Shown: positions 49,830-58,733, numbered from the stretch's first letter. The stretch is 64,000 nucleotides of DNA from an uncultured Bacilli bacterium (GCA_934101275.1 CAKOQM010000001.1:1-64000), one strand, 5' to 3'. Translations and numbers: made by a program. Notes: generated by a model not told the origin, from the letters alone.

Positions 49830-50579
49830 TTATAATAAACGATTTAAAAATAAAATTAGAATTCCGACAAAACTACCTAATAATAAAAACGTCTCTTGAT
49901 GATACGATAAAGCTTTGGGAAGTAATTCTTCAATAGCTAACGTTATCATAATACCACCAACAAAAAGCAAAATTATACCAATTAATTCTGGTGAAAGAAA
50001 TGGTTTTAAAAACAAGCAGGCAATAATCGCTCCAACTGGTTCGGCTATACCAGATAAAAAAGTCATTCCTATAGCTTTTCTTTTGTTTTGTGTGGCATAA
50101 TAAATAGGAACCGCTATACTAATTCCTTCGGGAATATTATGAAGCATAATAGCTATACTGATATGTAATCCGAGAGAAAAATTTTGATAACTGCTCAAAA
50201 AGGTTAAGATGCCTTCTGGCAAGTTATGGAGCATAAGAGTGAGCATACTTAAAATACCTAATCGATATAAAGAACTATCCCCTCTTCCCTTCTCTATTTT
50301 TTGGTTTATAAAACGAATCGTAAAGATAGAAAAAAGAAAAATAAATAAAGACAACAAGATACCTTTAACTAATTTAAATTTTGTTAGAATAATATAACTA
50401 GCTTCAGGTATCAATTCTAAAATCGAAATACCAATCATTATCGTTAAAGAAAGGCTTAAACAGAAAGTAATAAATTTATTAATACTTTTATGTGACCATT
50501 TCAAAAAAATAACGAAAGATCCCAAAACAGTTGATAGACCAGCCATGGTAGATAAAATAAAAGGAATAAAAAAAGACAT
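49830..50579 (-). CDS. ZIP-family divalent metal transporter
   Basis: 249 aa, eight membrane helices. The two metal-binding signatures are HNLPEGILTF (helix IV) and HNIPEGISIA (helix V), as in ZupT/GufA-type ZIP proteins. Likely zinc/iron/manganese uptake. It follows the 341-aa gene after 24 bp and is the first chromosomal gene right of attR. Confidence 0.92.
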   Translation of the reverse strand: MSFFIPFILSTMAGLSTVLGSFVIFLKWSHKSINKFITFCLSLSLTIMIGISILELIPEASYIILTKFKLVKGILLSLFIFLFSIFTIRFINQKIEKGRGDSSLYRLGILSMLTLMLHNLPEGILTFLSSYQNFSLGLHISIAIMLHNIPEGISIAVPIYYATQNKRKAIGMTFLSGIAEPVGAIIACLFLKPFLSPELIGIILLFVGGIMITLAIEELLPKALSYHQETFLLLGSFVGILILFLNRLL

Positions 50580-50603
50580 AGTATCACCTATTTCATACTA
50601 TGC

Positions 50604-51629
50604 TTAAAATTTCTTTTTAGAAAGACTATTTTTTCTTTTTAAATACTCATCAAAATTTAAAATTCCTAACCGTAAGAGATCTTCTAAAGACGAATTATAA
50701 ATATCATTGGTATCCATTTCTTTCATGACTGCCTCTACTCCACCGCGATCAAAAATTTCTTCCATTAAAGAATTGTCGAAGCTTTGCATTTTTATCTTTT
50801 GCTCTAGATAGTAATCTTCCATACTCATATGTGTTTTAAATTCGTCTTGTGACATAAGATTAGGCGCAGCTGGTATGCGAGCTAATCTTCTTTTGGCTTC
50901 TAAAATAGAAATCGTTCCTGGTGTATTTTCAAGTCCAAATAAAAACTTAGGATAATAGTATTCCATTCTACTTTGAATTTGATTTATATTTAAAGGATTT
51001 TTATGTAAGTAGTTTAAATACTCTACAACAAGGCCTCTTAATTTTTTATAGGATAATAGATCTTCTAAAATAAGATTATTTTTAAAAGGCTTATAGTCAA
51101 TAAGACGTCCTAAAATTCTTTTATCTAAAACGGCACAATTTTCATAATTAAAGTAGTTAAAGGAAGCGTTATTACTCACAATGTTGTTAATAATGCGAAA
51201 GACATATTCTCTAAAGAAAGGCGTATCTTCTAGATTTAATTTTCTTGTTTTTATATGGACGACGTTGTTATATCTTTCTTGAGCCAATTTAGCAAGACCA
51301 CTATAAATTTTAGCTTTCAAATCGGTTAAATTATCAGGAAGAGAATAATTATATATTAACTCATAAGTATGAAAATTGAAAAAATCCTTTTTACTATTGG
51401 TAACTCTTAAAATATAAAAATCTGTTTTTTCATCAATCACATATAACGAGTTGGCGTGTTTAATAAGTTTCAAGAATTCTTCCTTAGAATAATGCATGGT
51501 AAATAAATCAATTAGAGAAATATCTTTAAATTGTTCTTGTAACATTAGACTTTGTGAAAAATCAGGCATTTTAAGAACACACGCTCTTCCGTGATTGGCA
51601 CCTATTAAATAATAATAGCTTCTTTTCAT
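50604..51629 (-). CDS. Hypothetical protein, unknown function
   Basis: 341 aa with GAGGGTAAG before ATG. Cytoplasmic, mixed alpha/beta at the start (MKRSYYYLIGANHGRACVLK) and helical later (ISILEAKRRLARIPAAPNLMSQDEF). No recognised motif; the remark that residues HTYELIYNYS and NYFNYEN are aromatic-rich is all that can be added. Possibly co-transcribed with the ZIP gene. Confidence 0.6.
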   Translation of the reverse strand: MKRSYYYLIGANHGRACVLKMPDFSQSLMLQEQFKDISLIDLFTMHYSKEEFLKLIKHANSLYVIDEKTDFYILRVTNSKKDFFNFHTYELIYNYSLPDNLTDLKAKIYSGLAKLAQERYNNVVHIKTRKLNLEDTPFFREYVFRIINNIVSNNASFNYFNYENCAVLDKRILGRLIDYKPFKNNLILEDLLSYKKLRGLVVEYLNYLHKNPLNINQIQSRMEYYYPKFLFGLENTPGTISILEAKRRLARIPAAPNLMSQDEFKTHMSMEDYYLEQKIKMQSFDNSLMEEIFDRGGVEAVMKEMDTNDIYNSSLEDLLRLGILNFDEYLKRKNSLSKKKF

Positions 51630-51715
51630 AGACTTACCCTCATTTCTATAAATATTTTAACGAAAAACACTTATTTTCACAAGATTATTTTGCCAATATT
51701 TGTTATTTAATTCAT

Positions 51716-51744
51716 GTATCTTTTTTTCTGTTTGGTTCATAATA
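51716..51744 (+). promoter_or_regulatory. Possible forespore (sigma-F/G) promoter
   Basis: CATAATA (51738-51744) fits the sigma-F/G -10 pattern; GTATC (51716-51720), 17 bp upstream, fits the -35 except its last base. It precedes the 31-aa basic peptide gene. Weak on its own. Confidence 0.35.
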
Positions 51745-51761
51745 CTAGTGGGAGGTAAAAA

Positions 51762-51857
51762 ATGAAAAAAAATCAAAAAAATAATTCTAGAAAACAAGAA
51801 CGTAAAAATCAAAATCAAAAACGTGAATCTAGAAATCAAGAAAAATCTTGTGATTAA
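51762..51857 (+). CDS. 31-aa Asn/Gln/Lys/Arg-rich peptide
   Basis: GGGAGG then ATG 51762: MKKNQKNNSRKQERKNQNQK followed by RESRNQEKSCD. Extremely polar with one Cys, no hydrophobic residue, reminiscent of small spore-core peptides. A possible sigma-F/G promoter upstream and a strong terminator downstream support a real gene. Confidence 0.55.
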   Translation: MKKNQKNNSRKQERKNQNQKRESRNQEKSCD

Positions 51858-51859
51858 TA

Positions 51860-51897
51860 CAATAAGGAAGAATGATGTCGTTTCTTCCTTATTTTTT
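51860..51897. terminator. Bidirectional terminator between the 31-aa peptide and xerD
   Basis: AATAAGGAAGAA / TTTCTTCCTTATT stem, with T residues after it on + and an A run on the other side; xerD ends inside it. Confidence 0.8.
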
Positions 51898-52764
51898 GGC
51901 ATGAGGATGAAATTCGTTATATTCATCCTTGTTTTTTTGATTTGTCACATGTGTATAAATTTCTGTTGTTGAGATATTGCTATGGCCAAGAAATGTTTGA
52001 ATCGTTCGTAGGCTTGCGCCATTTAAAAGTAAATGTGTTGCAAAAGAATGACGAAGCATATGAGGATTTACCTTTCTATCAATTGTTTGTAAGGATATTT
52101 CATTTAAAATTTTATTCATTCCTTGTCTTGTTATTGGTGTTCCTCGATTGTTTAAAAAAAGTTCATCATATACTTTACCTTTTTTGACAAGTTGACTTCG
52201 ATATACATTTAAATACAATTTTAAATACTTTAGGGAAGTTTCATTTAGATAAACCACTCTTTCTTTAGAACCCTTTCCTTCTACGACTACCCATTCCTGT
52301 TCAAAATCAATATTTTTAAGTTTCAGTGAAACTAATTCACTAATTCTTAAACCTGTTGCATAAAGGATTTCTAACATTGCCTTAGTACGATAATCAAAAA
52401 TCGTTTTTAAAGGAAAAGAAAGTAATTTATCAACTTCTTCATAGGAAAGATAATTAGGTAAATGCTCCCCTATTTTAGGAAAGAAAATGGTAGAACAAGG
52501 GTTAATTGCCTCTTCTTTTCCTTCGTTTAAAAAATCATAAAACCCATTTAATGTAGATAGATAATGAGATCGTGTTCTTTCGTTTTGTCCACGGCTTTGT
52601 AAAAAGGAAAGAAGATCGTCTTTTGTTAAATCTAAAGCGGACTTTCTATCTTTAAAAAAAATTTTTAATTGATTTAAATCATTTTCATAAGAAAGTAATG
52701 TATTTTCACTTAACTTTTTTTCAAATTTTATATATTCTTTATATCTTGTTATTTCTTGTTTCAT
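51889..52764 (-). CDS. xerD: Tyrosine recombinase XerD (or XerC)
   Basis: 291 aa with the full catalytic set: first Arg in ATGLRISELVSL near 138, Lys in VVEGKGSKERVV, HxxR in NPHMLRHSFATHLLL near 238, His in LGHSNISTTEIYTHV with Tyr near 269. The N-terminal SAM-like core-binding domain is present. It resolves chromosome dimers at dif. The gene is about 2 kb from the dif/attR repeat, and the prophage probably depends on it for integration. XerC versus XerD cannot be settled without the second gene. Confidence 0.9.
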   Translation of the reverse strand: MKQEITRYKEYIKFEKKLSENTLLSYENDLNQLKIFFKDRKSALDLTKDDLLSFLQSRGQNERTRSHYLSTLNGFYDFLNEGKEEAINPCSTIFFPKIGEHLPNYLSYEEVDKLLSFPLKTIFDYRTKAMLEILYATGLRISELVSLKLKNIDFEQEWVVVEGKGSKERVVYLNETSLKYLKLYLNVYRSQLVKKGKVYDELFLNNRGTPITRQGMNKILNEISLQTIDRKVNPHMLRHSFATHLLLNGASLRTIQTFLGHSNISTTEIYTHVTNQKNKDEYNEFHPHAKK

Positions 52765-52834
52765 ATTATCACAAGATAAGTATAAAGGCTTTTCAAAATC
52801 TTGTCAAACTGATATACTAAGTACAGGTGATAAC

Positions 52835-54031
52835 ATGCAAATATTAGCAAATGAAATGCGTCCAAACACGTTAAGTGAAGTTATTGGTCAAACGCATCTT
52901 ATTGGTAAAAATAAAATTATAACAAACCTAGTTGAACAAAAGCATTTGTGCTCTATGATCTTATATGGTCGTCCAGGAACAGGTAAAACATCTATTGCTA
53001 ACGCGATTGTTCATGATTTAAAAAAGCCTTATAAATTTTTGAATGCAACCATGAATAATAAAAGTGATTTTGACATTGCCATTGAGGAAGCAAAAATGTA
53101 TGGGGATTTCATCCTTATTGTTGATGAAATTCATCGTATGAATAAAGATAAACAAGATATCTTACTTCCTCATATTGAATCAGGTTTAATCACTTTAATT
53201 GGCCTTACGACATCGAATCCTTATCATAAAATAAATCCAGCGATACGAAGCCGTGTTCAAATTTTTGAACTTCATGACTTATCGATAGAGGATATTATGG
53301 TTGGTCTTAAAAGAGCAGTTCAAAAGTTAGACGGTTGTGTTATTTTAGATGACGCGATTAATTATGTTGCTACTTATTCAAGTGGAGATGTAAGAAGTGC
53401 TTTAAATCTATTAGAAACAGCCTATTATGCTTCAAAAAATCATGAAATCACTTTAGAACTTTTAAAAAATATTCAAAGTAAACCTGTTTTTTTTCATGAT
53501 AAAAATGAAGATGGACATTACGATGTTTTATCGGCCTTTCAAAAATCTATTCGCGGGAGTGATGTCGATGCGGCTCTGCATTATTTAGCTCGTTTGATAG
53601 AAGCAGGAGATCTCGATAGCATTTATAGAAGAATGAGCGTGATTGCCTATGAAGATATTGGTCTTGCCAATCCTTCTATAGGTCCAAAAGTAATGGCTGC
53701 GATAAGTGCTGCAGAGCTTGTGGGATTACCTGAAGCACGTATTCCTCTTGGTACGATCGTTACAGAAATGGCTTTATCACCTAAATCAAATTCAGCACAT
53801 GTAGCTTTAGATGAAGCCTTAAATGACATTAGAAGAGGTTCTACAGGTAATGTTCCAGACAATATAAAAACGTCTAGTCAAACTTATTTATATCCTCATA
53901 ACTATAAAAATGCTTACGTAAAACAAAATTATATGCCTGAGAATTTAAAAGGTAAAAAATATTATCATCCACGTGATAATAAATATGAAAATAATCTTAA
54001 TAAACTATGGCATGAGATGAGGGGTGAATAA
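52835..54031 (+). CDS. rarA: Replication-associated recombination protein A
   Basis: 398 aa. Opening MRPNTLSEVIGQTHLIGKN, Walker A YGRPGTGKTS near residues 45-53, Walker B ILIVDEIHRMNKDKQD, sensor GLTTSNPYHKINPAIRSR and the C-terminal MgsA region (RRMSVIAYEDIGLANP...HVALDEALNDIR). AAA+ clamp-loader-like ATPase at stalled forks. rarA next to tcdA and 6S RNA repeats the yrvN-yrvM order of B. subtilis. Confidence 0.96.
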   Translation: MQILANEMRPNTLSEVIGQTHLIGKNKIITNLVEQKHLCSMILYGRPGTGKTSIANAIVHDLKKPYKFLNATMNNKSDFDIAIEEAKMYGDFILIVDEIHRMNKDKQDILLPHIESGLITLIGLTTSNPYHKINPAIRSRVQIFELHDLSIEDIMVGLKRAVQKLDGCVILDDAINYVATYSSGDVRSALNLLETAYYASKNHEITLELLKNIQSKPVFFHDKNEDGHYDVLSAFQKSIRGSDVDAALHYLARLIEAGDLDSIYRRMSVIAYEDIGLANPSIGPKVMAAISAAELVGLPEARIPLGTIVTEMALSPKSNSAHVALDEALNDIRRGSTGNVPDNIKTSSQTYLYPHNYKNAYVKQNYMPENLKGKKYYHPRDNKYENNLNKLWHEMRGE

Positions 54032-54032
54032 T

Positions 54033-54920
54033 ATGAATAAAATTGCTCTTTTAGGAAGTGGAGCGTTTGCCCTTTCTTTTTTAGAAGTATTAGATAAAAA
54101 AGATAATGCTTTGACTTTATGGAGTCCCGATAAAAATTTCAAAAAGAAGTTAAAAAATGCCACTTTGACATACGATTTATTAGAATCTGTAAAAGATAAG
54201 GACTATATTTTTATTTTAGTAAGTTCAAAATATCTAGGTTCTTTATTAAACACTCTTTTAAAATTAGATCTTACAGAAAAAGTCCTATTTATCGGTACAA
54301 AAGGACTCCTACAAGAAGACCCTTATTATTTAAGTGACTTTTTAGAAAAACATTCTTTAATCTATACTATTTTTGGTGGACCCAATTTAGCTAGTGAGCT
54401 ATTAAAAAAATCGCCAACAACAATAAGTTTTTCTTCTAATTATATGGAAAGTCAAAAAATAGTTAAAAATATTTTTCCTAACTGGATCCAACCTTTATAT
54501 GTCAAAAATCCACATCATCTTGAACTGTGTAATGTTCTTAAAAATATATATGCTATTGGTTCTGGCATGCTTTATTCTTACTATCCCTTTTTAAACACCC
54601 ATTTTTCATATATAAACAAAGTGATTTTAGAGCTTCAAAATCTTTTAAAAGAAGATATCTACCCTTTTTTAGGGGATGTTTTACTTACCTCTTCTATGAA
54701 AGATTCTAGAAATTATACATATGGTCTTTTATTTTCAAACAAGAAAAAGAAAGATAAATTTTTAAAAAACAACACGGTGGAAGGTTTAGAAAACTTAGAA
54801 TATGTTAAAAAGATTTTAGAAAAAGAAGGTCTTTGTGCTCCAATATTTTTAAGTATCTACGAAAGTATTAAAGAAGATAATATTTCTCCTAAATTAAAAG
54901 AAGTTATTTTTGGGTCATAA
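54033..54920 (+). CDS. Glycerol-3-phosphate dehydrogenase-like protein (GpsA family, divergent)
   Basis: 295 aa from ATG 54033 (AGGGGTG RBS). Rossmann start KIALLGSGAFALSFLEVL, IFGGPNLASELLKKSPTT, and CNVLKNIYAIGSG, corresponding to the catalytic Lys of GpsA (ALKNVxAI); SMKDSRNYTYG parallels the DxxSRNxxxG loop, and EGLENLEYV the end block. It would make sn-glycerol-3-phosphate for phospholipids. It is divergent and shorter than usual (~330 aa), so substrate specificity should be checked. Confidence 0.75.
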   Translation: MNKIALLGSGAFALSFLEVLDKKDNALTLWSPDKNFKKKLKNATLTYDLLESVKDKDYIFILVSSKYLGSLLNTLLKLDLTEKVLFIGTKGLLQEDPYYLSDFLEKHSLIYTIFGGPNLASELLKKSPTTISFSSNYMESQKIVKNIFPNWIQPLYVKNPHHLELCNVLKNIYAIGSGMLYSYYPFLNTHFSYINKVILELQNLLKEDIYPFLGDVLLTSSMKDSRNYTYGLLFSNKKKKDKFLKNNTVEGLENLEYVKKILEKEGLCAPIFLSIYESIKEDNISPKLKEVIFGS

Positions 54921-55590
54921 CTTCTTTTTTGATATCATTAATAACATAACTTGACATTAAAGCTCCAGCTGCCATAGGGACGGCACAAATGGTCCCTAAA
55001 AGAGCAGCATGTTTAGGAACTTCTAAGCTACATACACACATAGATTTTAAAGCTTTCTCATTTTTATTTAATTGACTTCTAATTTTCTTTGCAAGGGGAT
55101 CACTTTTCGTGTTTTTAAGAGGAATTATTTCTAACAACTCAGGATGAGTTTTATTAGCCGTTCCCATGCATGTTATAAGCTTCACTTTAGCTTTTGTACA
55201 AACTTCTATCAATTTAACTTTAATAGAAACTGTGTCACAAGCGTCTAAAACATAGTCAAATGGCTTTACAAAGTCACTTGTGATATCTTCTGCAGCAAGG
55301 CTTTTTTTCAAGGCTTTAACATATGTTTTTGAAGGTATTTGTTCTGATCTTTTTTGGGCAGCTAAAACCTTATCCATACCAATGGTTTCGGTTGTCGAAA
55401 GAATCTGTCTATTTAGGTTTGTTATATCAAAAACATCTTTATCAACAACGGTTATTTCCTTAATACCGGTGCGTATTAAAGATTCAAAAACATATCCTCC
55501 AACACCGCCTAAACCAATCAAAAGAACTTTCGTATTTTTAATACGGTTTATAACATCTTCATCAAGTAATCTTTCAATTCTTTCAAACAT
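54904..55590 (-). CDS. tcdA: tRNA threonylcarbamoyladenosine dehydratase
   Basis: 228 aa. E1-like ThiF fold: LLIGLGGVGGYVFESLIRTGI near 23-43, DKDVFDITNLNRQIL, VLDACDTVSIKVKLIEVC, CVCSLEV. TcdA (YgdL/CsdL/YrvM) cyclises t6A37 to ct6A in an ATP-dependent step. The 3' end overlaps the gpsA-like gene by 17 bp on the other strand. 6S RNA lies upstream. Confidence 0.93.
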   Translation of the reverse strand: MFERIERLLDEDVINRIKNTKVLLIGLGGVGGYVFESLIRTGIKEITVVDKDVFDITNLNRQILSTTETIGMDKVLAAQKRSEQIPSKTYVKALKKSLAAEDITSDFVKPFDYVLDACDTVSIKVKLIEVCTKAKVKLITCMGTANKTHPELLEIIPLKNTKSDPLAKKIRSQLNKNEKALKSMCVCSLEVPKHAALLGTICAVPMAAGALMSSYVINDIKKEVMTQK

Positions 55591-55612
55591 ATATATTCAC
55601 TATCCTTTAAAC

Positions 55613-55788
55613 AACAAAAAAACCAAATGTAAGTCAGTGTGATAAAATCCCCGCTTTCTCGCAGGTGGGCATCTCTCTTATATTTCAGGATCCTAATTCA
55701 CTTAACGGATTAGTTTTCTACACCATATAAGGTTCTGATTCCCGTATATCACCATAGTCGGTTTTATGTAACTATCTTACACTTGGTA
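55613..55788 (-). ncRNA. ssrS: 6S RNA (RNA polymerase regulator)
   Basis: A gene-free transcript with closed ends: ACCAAGTGTAAG (55787-55776) pairs with CTTACATTTGGT (55633-55622), then a T run. About 165-175 nt long. Its promoter is TTGCGC-17-TATAAT on the - strand. It lies upstream of tcdA/rarA, as the 6S-1 RNA gene lies upstream of yrvM in B. subtilis. The interior (GGGAATCAGAACC..., GATCCTGAAATATAAGAG..., GCCCACC/GCGGGG) can form the long interrupted rod. Identification is by position and end pairing. Confidence 0.75.
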
Positions 55789-55793
55789 ACTAA

Positions 55794-55822
55794 ATTATAC
55801 AATAAATTAATGAGAGGCGCAA
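55794..55822 (-). promoter_or_regulatory. Promoter of 6S RNA
   Basis: On the - strand TTGCGC (55822-55817), exact 17-bp spacer, TATAAT (55799-55794), with the start expected 6-7 bases later at the closing stem. Confidence 0.75.
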
Positions 55823-55854
55823 CTATATTTACACAAGTTTACACTTGCAAAATC

Positions 55855-57049
55855 TTAAGGCGTTTGAATGATATAAGGACTACTTGAAGTACCAATTCCG
55901 CCACTTATTTTGGCATCCTCTTTTATATTTATAATAGCTGTGATAAGTCCAATAGAATATTTTAGAGCTTTATTTCCTTTTTTACTTGTCGTCACAGTAA
56001 AACGATCATTTTCATTAGGACATGTTAATATAGGCGATATCTTCCATTTGATATAAGCCTTTATCAGATTTATCACTTTCTTCTTCTGTTTGATTAGCAC
56101 ATAGCCACTTAAAGTGTATTTTCTCGTTTTTATAGATGTGCCACCAAATCTGGTTGCAGTACATCTGTAAAACTTGCTTTTGAAAGCTCATATACAGATA
56201 CACAATTTGAAGTTGCTTTCCAAATGGTGACAATGTCTTGACAACTTGTTGCATAACCTGCATTACAAAAATAATACTTGGCATTTGTATAATCTAATGT
56301 TGTCAGATCTAATTGTTCTACATTCGTTAAGACATATTTACCTGTCTCACTATTATTAAAGGTATAGCCGGTTCCAATAGGAAGTAAGACATAAGAAGAA
56401 CTTAAATTTTTAAATCTCTCATCATTATCTTTTAAGGCTACTAAGTCAGGATGAGGCATCGTAATAGATACATTAGATGTTGTACTCGATTTACTTTCAT
56501 TCCATATTAAGATACTGATGGTTACTTTGGATAAAAACATTGTGTTCATAGCATCTGTGTCTTCTGCTGTTACATTTTCATCCATCCATAATCTTAAAGT
56601 GTAATCGGAACTGTCTTCCGTTCCTAAAGTACCTTTTAATAAAATTTTAGAGGTGGTTACATTATCTAAAATTACTTCTGTACTTTCTAAATCCTTTAAA
56701 TTTGTCATAGCTTCATTATTTACCATAGCTTTTATGTATTTATAAGGCATAGTTATCTCTTTTAATATTTCCAAGTTAATAGTGTAACTTAAAAATAAAT
56801 CACAGGTATTTGTTATAGTAAAGCTATAAGGAGTTAGCTTTTTTCCTTCTTCATCACTTATTGGATAAGCTTTTTCTAAATTAATATCATTTTTTCATTT
56901 GTTAAAGACAAACTTAGACAGCTCGTTACTAACTTATTTGGATTATTCTGCGAAAATGTTAAAAACAAATAGGCATAAGAGATGCCTATGACACAAACTA
57001 TTAATAATCCTATTCCGAGTAACAATACTATTTTTTCCTTTTTATTCAT
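55855..57049 (-). pseudogene. Decayed paralogue of the 19.3-kb surface protein
   Basis: From ATG 57049 the frame reads MNKKEKIVLLLGIGLLIVCV then IGISYAY (same signal-anchor), breaks after SLSLTNEK, resumes in another frame with LEKAYPISDEEGKKLTPYSFTITNTCD (compare LQKAYPILDEEGKKLVPYEFTITNSCD) and YTLRLWMDENV, breaks again near 56130, and ends with INIKEDAKISGGIGTSSSPYI (compare LKPNVSILSGEGTLEDPYV). Several frameshifts and a deletion of the central domain mark it as a pseudogene. Confidence 0.85.
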
Positions 57050-57094
57050 TTGAAACAGACTTCTTTATTTCTAGTAAAAGTAAAGCCAAGTAAT

Positions 57095-57165
57095 TTTTAC
57101 GCACAAAAAATCACCATAGACTTCCTATGATGATTATAAAAGAACCCCCCCTCCCCGAACGCCAA
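57095..57165 (-). promoter_or_regulatory. Poly-G promoter and hairpin leader of the decayed paralogue
   Basis: On the - strand TTGGCG (57165-57160) and TATAAT (57138-57133), 21 bp apart, with G4-A-G7 in the spacer. The following ATCATCATAG-GAAGT-CTATGGTGAT hairpin and a GTGATTTTT/AAAAATTAC stem match the leader at 19.1 kb almost base for base, while the coding regions have diverged more, suggesting that the leader itself is functional or recently copied. Confidence 0.7.
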
Positions 57166-57236
57166 GGGGATTTTGGAAAAAGTTGCTATTAGTAACTTTC
57201 TGTATGATTTTATGTTGTATAAAAATAACGGGTATT

Positions 57237-57449
57237 TTAATATATTTTTCTTTGTAACAATTTCATAACCGTTTTCTGATCCGAGGTCCATTTATTGCAT
57301 GTACTAGCCTGTTCATCACATAAACCTCCACAGCAAAAACTATTACAATTTGAACAAGTATGTTTAATACTATTAGCAAGTTTATTAGCCATAAGTGTAC
57401 AAAGGCATAAGTAAATTAAATCCTCATCATATGTCTTTTTAGAACCCAA
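57237..57449 (-). CDS. Small cysteine-rich protein
   Basis: 70 aa from TTG 57449 (no RBS seen, start uncertain). Nine cysteines, mostly in HTCSNCNSFCCGGLCDEQASTCNKW, with no signal peptide, suggesting metal binding or a disulfide knot. It directly follows the 62-aa basic ORF. Not recognised; coding status is supported by the regular Cys pattern but not proven. Confidence 0.45.
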   Translation of the reverse strand: MGSKKTYDEDLIYLCLCTLMANKLANSIKHTCSNCNSFCCGGLCDEQASTCNKWTSDQKTVMKLLQRKIY

Positions 57450-57459
57450 TTTTTTTTAA

Positions 57460-57648
57460 TTATTTTTCATTTTCTTCATTTTTAATAATTATCCCATTTT
57501 TAATGGTAAAGTATTTTTTGAAAGACGCCCTTTTAATTTCAACTTTAAAGCTTTTTTCACTAAGTTTTTTAACAATAACTTTGATAACGAAATCTAGTTT
57601 TTCTTTTGTAACAAAATTTTCTTGAAATCTTTTTTTCTTTGCTTCCAT
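57460..57648 (-). CDS. Small basic protein, unknown
   Basis: 62 aa, Lys-rich (MEAKKKRFQENFVTKEKLDF, VIKVIVKKLSEKSFKVEIKR). Alternating hydrophobic pattern suggests a small beta-sheet domain. No known motif, weak RBS. Confidence 0.4.
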   Translation of the reverse strand: MEAKKKRFQENFVTKEKLDFVIKVIVKKLSEKSFKVEIKRASFKKYFTIKNGIIIKNEENEK

Positions 57649-57702
57649 AATAGCATCGAAAATATCGTAATATTGTAATTCAAAATTTCTTCATTCTATT
57701 TT

Positions 57703-58641
57703 TTAACTATCAAAAACTTCTGTTAAGAAAGCATACATAGCTACTACTTTATCTTCACGACCGCTTTTGATACCTAAATCTAGTTTGGATAAGTCTACCA
57801 AAATGGTTTTTAAATCGTCCTTATGATAAAGGCTTGCTTCTTTACGAAGCTTTGTAGCCTGCCAATCTTGAATACTCAAATGAGAAGCTATGTCTTTTGC
57901 TATATAATTTTTTTCTTCTAATAATTTATAACAATAAACAAGACGATATTCACGAGCTAAAAGATTTAACAATTGTAAAGGATCTGTTTTTAAAGTTAAA
58001 AAATTTTCATAAAGATTTATAGAAGTAAAACTATCTTTCAAGACAACGGCATCCACAAATTTAAAGACATTGTCCGTTACATTTACAGGAATCATTTCTT
58101 TTAGTTCTTCTAAGGTAATACGGTCATTTTTTTGATAATATAATTCAAGTTTAGCGATTTCATTTAAAATGATATCATAATTACTCAAACAAGCATCTAT
58201 AAGATATTTTATGGCCTCATCTTTAATTTGATAAGCTTTCATCTTATTTTTTATAATATTTTGAAGTTCATAATTTTTAGGTACCTTTAACTCAAGATAA
58301 CCATTTTGCTGAATTATACTTTTACTTAAAGTTTTTCTCGTATCGACATCTTCATAAGTAGTAAAAATTAAAGTCGTAAGACTATTGGGATTACTTAAAT
58401 ATTTTGTTAATTTTGTTGTATCTTTTTCGTTTAATTTCGTAGCACCAAAAAAAGAGGCATTTTTCACAATAACAGCTTTTTCTTCAGCAAACATAGATAC
58501 AAAAGAAGCTTCTTCTAAAATAGCATCCACTGAGCTTTCTGGATAAGATAATGTTGTTTTTTCTAAAATATTTTGTGTAAGTTCTTGAATTTTTTCATCC
58601 ATTAAAACTTTAGATTCACTTTTTATTAAAAAAACTTGCAT
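57703..58641 (-). CDS. holA: DNA polymerase III subunit delta
   Basis: 312 aa with AGGTGATCCT RBS. HolA features: MQVFLIKSESKVLMDEKIQEL start, FAEEKAVIVKNASFF, LTTLIFTTYEDVDTRKTLSK, then the C-terminal collar (DNVFKFVDAVVLKDSFTSINLYENFLTLKTDPLQLLNLLAREYRLVY...LGIKSGREDKV). It opens the sliding clamp within the clamp loader. It has diverged but keeps full length. Confidence 0.92.
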   Translation of the reverse strand: MQVFLIKSESKVLMDEKIQELTQNILEKTTLSYPESSVDAILEEASFVSMFAEEKAVIVKNASFFGATKLNEKDTTKLTKYLSNPNSLTTLIFTTYEDVDTRKTLSKSIIQQNGYLELKVPKNYELQNIIKNKMKAYQIKDEAIKYLIDACLSNYDIILNEIAKLELYYQKNDRITLEELKEMIPVNVTDNVFKFVDAVVLKDSFTSINLYENFLTLKTDPLQLLNLLAREYRLVYCYKLLEEKNYIAKDIASHLSIQDWQATKLRKEASLYHKDDLKTILVDLSKLDLGIKSGREDKVVAMYAFLTEVFDS

Positions 58642-58733
58642 AGGATCACCTGTACCTGGGTCAATTATATCATGGATACTTTAAGATGTAAATTAAGGTG
58701 ACTTCCTTATTCTAAATAAGAAAATAATCTAAA

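Noticed and set aside
51657..51926. 89-codon hydrophobic ORF on the - strand
   Set aside because: It is the antisense of the 31-aa peptide gene and the terminator; Phe/Leu/Ile-rich only because the other strand is A-rich, and no RBS is present.
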